From an uncultured Chitinophagaceae bacterium (GTDB taxonomy: Bacteria > Bacteroidota > Bacteroidia > Chitinophagales > Chitinophagaceae), in NCBI GenBank assembly GCA_936908745.1, contig CAKZFX010000010.1, positions 310,001 to 374,000 of the forward strand: 64,000 nt of DNA, written 5' to 3'. Within the stretch, counting starts at the first letter, position 1. Every line of letters starts with the position of its first letter. Positions 8,330-15,798 of the stretch are shown here, piece after piece. The notes under the pieces were generated by a model. That model had not been told where the DNA came from. It ran no database searches and saw nothing but the letters and a program-made list of their open reading frames with translations. Position numbers and translations under genes: made by a program.

Positions 8330-8710
8330 ATGCGTAAAGTAATTATCAAAACGGCCGATGCGCCAGCCCCGATAGGTCCTTATAACCAGGCTGTGTTTAG
8401 TGGCGATACGTTGTTTATTTCCGGCCAGATATGTATTGATCCGGCGACCAACGAAATGAATAATAAAGACCTTGCTACGGAAACGCACCAGGTGATGAAA
8501 AACCTCGAAGCTATTTTGACAGCAGCAGGTCTGAATTTCAGCCATGTGATCAAAACAACGATTTTCCTGACAGATATGCACCGTTTTGCCGAAGTGAACG
8601 AAGTGTATGGCAGCTATTTTGAACGGGATTATCCTGCAAGGGAAACTGTGCAGGTATCGGCCCTGCCCAAGTTTGTAAATGTGGAGATCAGCATGATCGC
8701 TTCTAAATAA
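8330..8710 (+). CDS. RidA family protein (enamine/imine deaminase)
   Basis: This 126-residue protein of the YjgF/YER057c/UK114 family hydrolyses reactive enamine/imine intermediates released by PLP enzymes. Family features: APAPIGPYNQAVFSGDTLFISGQI at the N terminus, then TIFLTDMHRFAEVNEVYGSYF, and the C-terminal YPARETVQVSALPK with the conserved arginine that binds the substrate carboxylate. The ATG at 8330 fits the usual family start; a longer upstream frame would read through the divergent gene. A phosphoesterase gene follows after seven bases. Confidence 0.9.
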   Translation: MRKVIIKTADAPAPIGPYNQAVFSGDTLFISGQICIDPATNEMNNKDLATETHQVMKNLEAILTAAGLNFSHVIKTTIFLTDMHRFAEVNEVYGSYFERDYPARETVQVSALPKFVNVEISMIASK

Positions 8711-8717
8711 AAAAAGG

Positions 8718-9818
8718 ATGAGGCGCTTGCTTCACTATTTGTTGCGCAGACCGGTGTTATGGGCGGCCCGTAAGTTTTCTTCCAAGCCCAACCGTGTACG
8801 GATTTTCAGTGCACTGGACCAGCTATACCGTGATATTCCGGAGCATCCGGGCAAACGGGGACTGGTTATTCCTTTTGATGCACAAAGCGGCAAGTTCATT
8901 ATCCTTTCAGATCAGCATAAAGGCGCAGGCAATGGCGCCGATGATTTTATATTATCGTCCGCTAATTATTCAGCAGCGCTTAAGTTCTATTACGAACAGG
9001 ATTTTGTCTATATCAACCTCGGTGATTCGGAAGAGCTTTGGGAAAACAGTCTTGGAAGGGTGAAGAAGCAATATCCTGAAACGTTTGAAATGGAAAAAGC
9101 GTTTCATGCCCGTGAAAAGCATGTCAAGTTATTTGGCAATCATGACCTGTATTGGGACAATGATCCCTTTGCCTGGTGGCAGTTGAAAGAGTTGTATGGC
9201 GAAAAAATGAAAGTGTATGAAGGCGTTGTGCTGACAACGACCGTTGCAGGTAAAGGCTTACATGTATTTTGCACGCATGGCCACCAGGGCGATGCACAAA
9301 GCGATGGCAATTGGTTCAGTAAGTTTTTTGTGGCGAAAATATGGGCGCCTCTGCAGGCGTACCTGCGTATCAATCCCAACACGCCGGCTTATGATGGTGA
9401 AAAAAAGTCATTGCATAACAGCATGATGTATGACTGGTCATCGTCGCAAAAGAATATGTTACTGATCACCGGTCATACGCATCAGCCTGTATTTGGTTCA
9501 TTGACACACCTGGAACGCTTGTATAAACAGTACCAGTTTGCCGAAGCCGAAAAAGATGCCAACCGTTTGGCAGCCATCAAGAAAGAGATTTTGATGAGGG
9601 AACGGGAGTTTGCCGCCGTGGCGGTTGATTATATGAGCATGCAGCCCAGCTATTTTAATTCCGGCTGCTGTTGTTTCAGTGATGGTGATATTACCGGTAT
9701 CGAGATCGCCGAAGGAATGATACGATTGGTAAAGTGGAAGAAAACCAATAATGAAACAAAACGTGAATTGCTGGAGGAAATGCCGCTGGCTGAACTGGCG
9801 GGTAATCTTGTTATTTAA
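8718..9818 (+). CDS. calcineurin-like metallophosphoesterase
   Basis: This 366-residue protein has all five metallophosphoesterase blocks: LSDQHKGAG (metal ligands D and H), NLGDSEELWE, FGNHDLYWD, the CTHGHQGD histidine, and GHTHQPVF near residue 250. It binds two metals and hydrolyses a phosphoester or nucleotide; the substrate is not evident. A signal peptide is not clear, so it is probably cytoplasmic. It begins seven bases after the RidA gene and ends with a stop codon that overlaps the convergent gene's stop (TTAA). Confidence 0.85.
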   Translation: MRRLLHYLLRRPVLWAARKFSSKPNRVRIFSALDQLYRDIPEHPGKRGLVIPFDAQSGKFIILSDQHKGAGNGADDFILSSANYSAALKFYYEQDFVYINLGDSEELWENSLGRVKKQYPETFEMEKAFHAREKHVKLFGNHDLYWDNDPFAWWQLKELYGEKMKVYEGVVLTTTVAGKGLHVFCTHGHQGDAQSDGNWFSKFFVAKIWAPLQAYLRINPNTPAYDGEKKSLHNSMMYDWSSSQKNMLLITGHTHQPVFGSLTHLERLYKQYQFAEAEKDANRLAAIKKEILMREREFAAVAVDYMSMQPSYFNSGCCCFSDGDITGIEIAEGMIRLVKWKKTNNETKRELLEEMPLAELAGNLVI

Positions 9819-10279
9819 TTCTCCTTTTTAAAATAGTAATCCGATTTGCGATAGCTGCCTTTGTCCATTCCTTCTATCCATGCATGCAGTTTATCGTTTT
9901 TAGGTAGTTCATAAATTATACGTTGCGGAAAATCATGTGCGGGATTATCAAATATATAGGTATCGTTTGTGGTTGAAACCAGTTTGAAAGTAATGGCTTC
10001 GCCATTGTTTTGTCCACGCACATTTGGCATGTAAAAAATGGCTTGCTGACGTTGCGCCAGCGTCACTTCTTCTAACACCAATGTATCACCGGCAGGGGCT
10101 ATTTTAAAACTTTTTCCCAGCAAAGTGCTGTCGTTCTGCAAACGCCAGTTTTCATAGAGCATACCCCGGTTGCCATTCATGGCCCATGTGCCTTGCAGCG
10201 CATGCAGTTTTTTAAATGGCGTTGAATCTTGTGCCCAAAGTGTAAAAGGCATCGCCAGCCCGATCAATAAAAGTCTCAT
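9815..10279 (-). CDS. secreted DUF6265-type protein
   Basis: 154 residues with an N-terminal signal peptide (MRLLLIGLAMPFTLWAQ). The mature part looks like the lipocalin-like DUF6265 family: LHALQGTWAMNG, LGKSF, VTLAQRQQAIFYMP and the characteristic FDNPAHDFPQRIIYE block. Many Bacteroidota carry such exported proteins of unknown function. The stop codon overlaps that of the convergent phosphoesterase by four bases. Confidence 0.7.
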   Translation of the reverse strand: MRLLLIGLAMPFTLWAQDSTPFKKLHALQGTWAMNGNRGMLYENWRLQNDSTLLGKSFKIAPAGDTLVLEEVTLAQRQQAIFYMPNVRGQNNGEAITFKLVSTTNDTYIFDNPAHDFPQRIIYELPKNDKLHAWIEGMDKGSYRKSDYYFKKEN

Positions 10280-10295
10280 TGGCCTAAATTAAAAA

Positions 10296-10317
10296 ATCCC
10301 CTTCAAAAGAAGGGGAT
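10296..10317 (-). terminator. Rho-independent terminator after the M1 peptidase gene
   Basis: ATCCCCTTC and GAAGGGGAT form a 9-bp perfect stem with an AAAA loop (TTTT on the - strand), followed on the - strand by TTTTTAATTT. It sits six bases after the peptidase stop codon. Confidence 0.85.
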
Positions 10318-10322
10318 GGGTT

Positions 10323-12287
10323 TTAGAATGCTTTTTTCTTCCAGGTATTATTGTCGCGGTTCCAGTCCGGGAGTTTTTTGTCAGGATCCAAAATCACTTC
10401 TTTTATTTCAGAAGTGGTTGGTACTGCAAATGTCCATGTGGCGCCACGCTGCCATATTTCCACCGGCAGGTTGATCTTGTGTTCTTTGCCATTGGTTTCT
10501 TTTACCAATACAGTCACCGGCATTGGCATTTTTTCCAGGTTTTCCAATGTGATCTCACCGCCTTTTTCCGGTTTCTGATCAATATAGGCTACCGTTTTCA
10601 CTGACTGGTCTATTTTCCATGTGTTCAGCACCCAGCTTCTCCAGAACCAGCCGAGGTCTTCACCGCTTACGTTTTCCATGGTATGGAAGAAGTCCCAGGG
10701 CGTTGGATGTTTGAAGGCCCAGCGGTCAACATATTCTTTGAATGCCATATCAAAACGCTCAGGGCCTAAAATAAGGTCTCTCAACGCATGGAGCATTTGA
10801 GAAGGTTTCATATAGGCTGCAATACCTAAGTTGTTTTGCTGAATTACATCCGGTGTATTGTATAAACCGTCCATTTCATCGCCGAACGTGTATTTTACCA
10901 TAAAAGGCGAAGCAGGATCGCTGAAGAAGCTTTGTGTTTTAAATTCGCCTTTGTTGAAGGCTTCGGTTGATAAGTCATTGATGAATGTATTGAAGCCTTC
11001 ATCCATCCATGCATATTTTCTTTCATTGCTGCCCACGATCATCGGGAACCAGGTGTGGCCAAATTCGTGGTCGGTTACACCCCAGAGGTCACCGCCAACC
11101 GATTGGTAGCTGCAAAAAACGATACCGGGATATTCCATACCGCCTACGATGCCTGCAACGTTTACCGCCGCAGCATACGGGTATTCAAACCATTTGTTGG
11201 AATAGTGTTCAATAGAACCTTTCACCATTTCCGTAGAACGACGCCAGTCATTTCCTTTTTTGTCTTTGGCGCTTTCAACAGGATAAGCACTCATTGCCAA
11301 CGACTTTTTACCGCTTGGGAGGTTGATTTTTGCCGCATCCACGATAAAGGCTTTGGAAGCTGCCCAGGCCACGTCTCTTGTGTTTTCTATTTTAAATTTC
11401 CATGTCGTGTTGCCGCTTTTGTATTTGATATTTTTATCGGCCAGGTCTTTTTCGCTGCGGATGATAACTGTTTTATCGCTGCCTTTTGCTTCGTTGTATT
11501 TTTTAAGCTGGTCGGCAGGCAAACAGTCCTGTGGATTCAATAATTCACCAGAGCCAACAATGGCAAGGTTAGAAGGAGCCGTAACGCTGAATTCAATATC
11601 GCCATATTCTAAATAGAACTCTCCTGCGCCGAGGTAAGGCATCGTGTTCCATCCCTGGATATCATCGTATACGCAAAGGCGGGGAAACCATTGTGCGATC
11701 TCATAGACCCAGCCATTCTTTGTGTTTAAACGTCCCATACGGTCAGTGCCGTATTCAGGAATGGTGAAACTGAACTGGATGTTCGCTTTTATTTTACCAC
11801 CAGCGGCTTTCACTGCATCATTCAGCCATACCTGCATTCTTGTATCAGTGATAGTATATTTTGGCGTGTATTTTTTACCGCTTGCATCCACGCTGATACT
11901 TTTGATCACATCGCCGTCGGTAAAGTTGGCGTTTGCCCAGCGTCCACCGGCTTCCGTTGTGGTGGCAGAACCACGGGAATCTTTTTTATAAATGTTCTGG
12001 TCCAGTTGCAACCAAAGAAATTTCAGGTTGTCAGGGCTGTTGTTAGTGTAAGTGATCTCCACTTCACCTGTTACGCTGTGGTTAGCGGTATCTAAGGTTG
12101 CATTGATTTTATAGTCTGCCCGGTTTTGCCAGTATTTTGGGCCGGGTTCACCGCTGGCGCTGCGAAAATCATTGCCGGGATATGGATAGAACTGGGGATT
12201 AAATGCCTCTCTTGCATCGTATTTCGATTGGGAGAAAGAAGTAATCGAGATAAACGCTGCAACAAGGGCAATAGCTAACTTCTTCAT
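10323..12287 (-). CDS. secreted M1 family zinc metallopeptidase
   Basis: 654 residues with a signal peptide (MKKLAIALVAAFISITSFS). The M1 (gluzincin) catalytic site is HEFGHTWFPMIVGSNER followed by the third zinc ligand E in KYAWMDEGFNTF. The exopeptidase motif GxMEN appears as GGMEYPG, so the Glu that binds the substrate amino terminus is kept but the Asn is not. The N-terminal beta domain contains the QWFPRLCVYDD segment common to this Bacteroidota subfamily. It is likely periplasmic and trims peptides from their N termini. It follows the MurU-like gene after an 82-base gap. Confidence 0.9.
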   Translation of the reverse strand: MKKLAIALVAAFISITSFSQSKYDAREAFNPQFYPYPGNDFRSASGEPGPKYWQNRADYKINATLDTANHSVTGEVEITYTNNSPDNLKFLWLQLDQNIYKKDSRGSATTTEAGGRWANANFTDGDVIKSISVDASGKKYTPKYTITDTRMQVWLNDAVKAAGGKIKANIQFSFTIPEYGTDRMGRLNTKNGWVYEIAQWFPRLCVYDDIQGWNTMPYLGAGEFYLEYGDIEFSVTAPSNLAIVGSGELLNPQDCLPADQLKKYNEAKGSDKTVIIRSEKDLADKNIKYKSGNTTWKFKIENTRDVAWAASKAFIVDAAKINLPSGKKSLAMSAYPVESAKDKKGNDWRRSTEMVKGSIEHYSNKWFEYPYAAAVNVAGIVGGMEYPGIVFCSYQSVGGDLWGVTDHEFGHTWFPMIVGSNERKYAWMDEGFNTFINDLSTEAFNKGEFKTQSFFSDPASPFMVKYTFGDEMDGLYNTPDVIQQNNLGIAAYMKPSQMLHALRDLILGPERFDMAFKEYVDRWAFKHPTPWDFFHTMENVSGEDLGWFWRSWVLNTWKIDQSVKTVAYIDQKPEKGGEITLENLEKMPMPVTVLVKETNGKEHKINLPVEIWQRGATWTFAVPTTSEIKEVILDPDKKLPDWNRDNNTWKKKAF

Positions 12288-12369
12288 GTGCTTAAGTTTT
12301 ATAGAAGGGTGTAATATTAACTAAATGGTTGCAAGGGCTGGCTACCGTTCACAAGGTATTTAGATTTCT

Positions 12370-13086
12370 TTAGGAAAAAAGTGACTCTGCGATGGCAACG
12401 GCTTCGGGTTTGCCTACATCCACCCAGCGGTCGCCGGTGTGGTCGAAACCGAGAATTTTTTGTTCTGCGGCCAGATCAAGGTATAAGTCAATCAATGAGA
12501 ATTTGCCGGAGCGTGTCATGTGGTTGAACACATCGTATTCAAACACAGCTACACAACTGTATGCTTTTTCTACAAGGTTATCATGCGGCGAAGCGATGAT
12601 TTCTTCGCCTGTTTTGGTATTGCGCCAGCCACGCAGCCTTCCATAAGGTCCTAATAAAAGATAACGGGACGTTTTGCGTTTGCTGACGCCAAAGGAGATA
12701 AATGCTGATTGATTTTCATGGAAAGCCACCAGTTCATCAATGTTGAGATCGGTAAGAATGTCAACGTTACATGTAAGGAAACGTTCGCCGGGCGTAAAAA
12801 GGTCTTTTGCTTTTAGTAAACCTCCTCCGGTATCGAGCAATGCACCTGTTTCATCACTGATCTTTACATTGCTGCCCCAGCCGTTGTTTTTTTTAATCGC
12901 TTCTGTTACCTGTTCTGCAAAATGATGCACGTTGACAATGACATCGGTGATGCCATATTGTTGCAGGTATTCGATATTGCGCTGCAACAGCGTTTTGCCA
13001 TTGATAACAGCCAGTGCTTTTGGATGGTTATCTGTCCAGGGTTTGAAACGGGTGCCGAGACCGGCAGAGAATATCATTGCTTGCAT
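12370..13086 (-). CDS. MurU-like sugar-1-phosphate nucleotidyltransferase
   Basis: This 238-residue nucleotidyltransferase has the GT-A-like pyrophosphorylase motif SAGLGTRFKPWTDNHPKAL (residues 7-25), then LDTGGGLLKA and CNVDILTDLN (metal-binding Asp). Together with the kinase-RapZ fusion gene upstream it fits the anomeric sugar recycling route known from Pseudomonas: AmgK phosphorylates MurNAc at C1 and MurU makes UDP-MurNAc, bypassing de novo synthesis and fosfomycin. In Bacteroidota the same gene neighbourhood is seen. The substrate is inferred from this context; another hexose-1-phosphate is possible. Confidence 0.75.
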   Translation of the reverse strand: MQAMIFSAGLGTRFKPWTDNHPKALAVINGKTLLQRNIEYLQQYGITDVIVNVHHFAEQVTEAIKKNNGWGSNVKISDETGALLDTGGGLLKAKDLFTPGERFLTCNVDILTDLNIDELVAFHENQSAFISFGVSKRKTSRYLLLGPYGRLRGWRNTKTGEEIIASPHDNLVEKAYSCVAVFEYDVFNHMTRSGKFSLIDLYLDLAAEQKILGFDHTGDRWVDVGKPEAVAIAESLFS

Positions 13087-13095
13087 CCTGTATCG

Positions 13096-14181
13096 TTAAG
13101 GGTTGTTAATAATCTGTTTTACTTTTTTCTCCAGCAGTTTTTGATCGGGCAGGTAGAGTTGGTATTTGGAAACAAATATTTTATTCGACAGCCCGCCGGT
13201 TGCATATTTTACCAGCAACTCATGCTTATCGGCTGCAATAATAATTCCAATCGGCGGATTATCACCTTTTGCGTTTTCCTCTTCTTTGAAATAGTTAAGG
13301 TACATATTCATTTGACCAATATCCTGGTGCTTTACTTTTTTAGTTTTCAGGTCTATTAAAATAAAACAACGCAGTATGCGATGATAGAATACAAGATCAA
13401 TATAATGATGCTCGTTGTCAATACTTATTTTGTATTGTCTGCCAATGAATGTAAAACCTTTTCCTAATTCAAGCAGGAAATGCTGTAGCTGGCCGATCAG
13501 TTTTTTCTCCAAACCTTTCTCACTGATGATGCCGCTTTTTATCTGTAAGAATTCAAAAATATAAGGATCCCTGACAGCATCTTTTGCAGTGGCAGGTTTA
13601 TAACCTTTTGCGGCTAGGGTTAATACGGCTCTTTTGTTTTTGCTTAATGCCAGCCGTTCAAATAAGGCTGCATCTATCTGGCGTTTCATTTCTCTGAAAC
13701 TCCAGTTTTCCCTTATTGCCTGTTTTTCATAAAAGCTTCTTGCCAAATCATCAGATACAGTTACCAGCTCCGCATAATGGCTCCAGCTTAATAACGATGC
13801 AGGGGCTGATTGACGTTGCCTTATTGGTTTTTTAGATTTTCCAGACACTGTCTGGAATTTTGAGGTTTTGAATTTTCCAGACACTGTCTGGAATTTTGGA
13901 AATTTAAGATAAAACTGGCGGCATAGATAAATACTGCTCTTACTAAATCCTTTTCCATGTGCCTTTTTCAGGTCGTTTGAAAGCATGGCCAATAACGAAC
14001 TGCCATATTCTGCTTTTTCTTTTCCTTTTTGTTCAAACTCAACAATATGCTGGCCGATTTTCCAGTTGGCAATTACCAATTCCTGGTTAACAACTCTTAC
14101 AGCATTTTCCCTTGCTTGTTGAAGTGTTTGGCCAATGTCTGTAATTAATTTTTTATAAGCCCTGTTGGTTGTTACCTGCAT
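13096..14181 (-). CDS. DUF1016 (YhcG-type) PD-(D/E)XK nuclease domain protein
   Basis: 361 residues. The N-terminal DUF1016_N helical domain includes NWKIGQHIVEFEQKGKEKAEYG and LSWSHYAELVTVSDDLARSFYE. The C-terminal nuclease domain has FIGRQYKISIDNEHHYIDLVFYHRILRCFILIDLKTKKVKHQDIGQMNMYLNYF split over D, E and K positions (IDLVFYHR, ILIDLKTKK). YhcG proteins are often mobile-element or defence linked; their targets are unknown. Between the two domains a 12-codon duplication contains a palindrome. The gene splits the murU-like and amgK-rapZ-like genes, ten bases from the former, which suggests later insertion into a recycling operon. Confidence 0.85.
   Translation of the reverse strand: MQVTTNRAYKKLITDIGQTLQQARENAVRVVNQELVIANWKIGQHIVEFEQKGKEKAEYGSSLLAMLSNDLKKAHGKGFSKSSIYLCRQFYLKFPKFQTVSGKFKTSKFQTVSGKSKKPIRQRQSAPASLLSWSHYAELVTVSDDLARSFYEKQAIRENWSFREMKRQIDAALFERLALSKNKRAVLTLAAKGYKPATAKDAVRDPYIFEFLQIKSGIISEKGLEKKLIGQLQHFLLELGKGFTFIGRQYKISIDNEHHYIDLVFYHRILRCFILIDLKTKKVKHQDIGQMNMYLNYFKEEENAKGDNPPIGIIIAADKHELLVKYATGGLSNKIFVSKYQLYLPDQKLLEKKVKQIINNP
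13839..13893. repeat. tandem 36-base repeat with perfect 19-base palindrome inside a gene
   Basis: TTCCAGACACTGTCTGGAA occurs at 13839-13857 and again at 13875-13893, exactly 36 bases (12 codons) apart. Each copy is a perfect inverted repeat around one base and encodes KFQTVSGK on the - strand. It lies in the linker between the two domains of the DUF1016 protein and keeps the frame. Confidence 0.85.
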
Positions 14182-14241
14182 GGCAGCTGTTTAAAAGGGT
14201 GGATTAATGAACAGAACGATCAAGGGAATGAAGCTATGTAA

Positions 14242-15708
14242 TTATTTTTTTTCAGGCAGCGGGTTCAACCATTTTTTTTCATCCTGCACCCAATGGTTCA
14301 ACTCTACTTTTACTTTGAATTTATTGCGCAGGTGTCTTGCCATCGCATCGGCCGCATACACGCTGCGATGCTGGCCACCGGTGCAACCAAAGCTCACCAT
14401 CAGGCTTTCAAAACCACGTTTGATGTATTCTTCTACGGTGATGTCAACAATGTCAAACACACTGTTCAGGAATTCAGGCATTTTTGTTTGCTGTTCCAGG
14501 AAATCCTTTACTTCCTTATCACGGCCGGTCTGTGTTTTCATGCTGTCCACTCGACCGGGATTTAAAATGCCCCGGCAGTCAAATACAAAACCGCCGCCAT
14601 TTTCAGTGCTGTCAACAGGAATGTTTTTGCGATAAGAAAAACTGCTGACTTTTATTGTCAAGGGTGTTTCATCTGTTGCCTGTGTCGGTGTGAATTGCTG
14701 GATGATTTCATCGGCCACGCAGATGTCGAGTACTTTCCTGAATTCAGGCACTACGATACCGAGACTTTGATTCTGGAAAAACTCTTTGAGGTTGCGCAAG
14801 GCCAAAGGAATGCTGGTCAGGAATTGTGCTTTTCTTTCAAATAAACCACGGAAGCCATATGCACCCAATACCTGCAATAATCGGATCAATACGTAGCCAT
14901 TGTATTGGCTGCGGAAAATGCCCCGGTCTAATGGCGCATTGATCAGTTCTTCAAATGAATCCATATAATTTATCAGCAGGTTTTCTTTCCATTGTTCGGA
15001 AAGATTAGCCCTTGCCTGCCAGAGCATAGACGCCACATCGTATTGTGGTGCACCTTTCATGCCGCCCTGGTAGTCTATAAAATGTACTTTATCATCAGGC
15101 GTGATCATAATGTTCCGGCTTTGAAAGTCGCGGAACATAAAGTATTTGTATTCGGTATGTGTAAGGTAGTTGCTTAACGCTTCAAAGTCATCAATCAGCT
15201 TTTGTTTATCATAAGGCTTGCGCAACGCATCTAAAAAGTAGTATTTGAAATACAACAGGTCGGCCATGATGGCCTGTTTGCCAAATTCTTTATTGGTCAG
15301 GCAACGGTTATAATCAAGGTTTTTATCGCCTTTTACCTGCAGTTTCGCGATTTCGGCAAGGCTTTGTTTGAAAAGGCCATAGACATAGTCCGTTTCACCT
15401 TCGGCCTCGAGTTTATTTAACAGGGAAACATCACCAAAGTCTTCCTGTAAATAGAAAATACGGTCTTCGCTGATCGCCAGGATTTCAGGCGTAGCCAGTT
15501 GTTGATTTTTAAAATGGCCGGAGAAGTAAATAAAACTCTCGTTTTCCTTGATATTGGCCCCATAAGTGCCGATCGCGGATTTTTTTTCGCCATGCAGGCG
15601 AAAATAGCGTCGCTCACTGCCGGATTGGGGCAGAAGGTCAACAGAAACAGGGTCTTTGCCTGCCCATTTTTTATAGAGATCTTTTACCGATTCAATCAAT
15701 TGCTGCAT
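14242..15708 (-). CDS. fusion of AmgK-like sugar kinase and RapZ C-terminal domain
   Basis: 488 residues from the ATG at 15708 (a longer frame to 15756 adds 16 unlikely residues). The N-terminal 330 residues form an aminoglycoside-phosphotransferase-like kinase: GSERRYFRLHG nucleotide-binding loop, FMFRDFQSRNIMI (Brenner-type catalytic loop, with H replaced by F in the usual HxDxxxxN) and HFIDYQGGMKGAPQYDVAS (metal-binding Asp). The C-terminal 140 residues match the RapZ C-terminal domain: FVFDCRGILNPGR and VSFGCTGGQHRSVY, which in E. coli binds glucosamine-6-phosphate. The fusion suggests a cell-wall sugar kinase tied to amino-sugar sensing. The MurU-like partner lies downstream beyond the DUF1016 gene. 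Confidence 0.83.
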   Translation of the reverse strand: MQQLIESVKDLYKKWAGKDPVSVDLLPQSGSERRYFRLHGEKKSAIGTYGANIKENESFIYFSGHFKNQQLATPEILAISEDRIFYLQEDFGDVSLLNKLEAEGETDYVYGLFKQSLAEIAKLQVKGDKNLDYNRCLTNKEFGKQAIMADLLYFKYYFLDALRKPYDKQKLIDDFEALSNYLTHTEYKYFMFRDFQSRNIMITPDDKVHFIDYQGGMKGAPQYDVASMLWQARANLSEQWKENLLINYMDSFEELINAPLDRGIFRSQYNGYVLIRLLQVLGAYGFRGLFERKAQFLTSIPLALRNLKEFFQNQSLGIVVPEFRKVLDICVADEIIQQFTPTQATDETPLTIKVSSFSYRKNIPVDSTENGGGFVFDCRGILNPGRVDSMKTQTGRDKEVKDFLEQQTKMPEFLNSVFDIVDITVEEYIKRGFESLMVSFGCTGGQHRSVYAADAMARHLRNKFKVKVELNHWVQDEKKWLNPLPEKK

Positions 15709-15769
15709 GGGGCAAAAGTAGGGAAATGCCGTCCCGGTAACAAGACTAACACTCATTAGCTATTTCATT

Positions 15770-15777
15770 TAAATTTG
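15770..15777 (+). promoter_or_regulatory. candidate -7 box upstream of icmF
   Basis: TAAATTTG matches TAnnTTTG. It covers the alternative TTG codon at 15775, which argues that translation starts at the ATG at 15799. No convincing -33 TTG is seen at the right distance. Confidence 0.4.
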
Positions 15778-15798
15778 CGGGGAAATCAGATCAGAAAT

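Noticed and set aside
11055..11543. A 162-codon + strand frame inside the M1 peptidase gene
   Set aside because: It is antisense to a clear peptidase with complete catalytic motifs and has no domain of its own.
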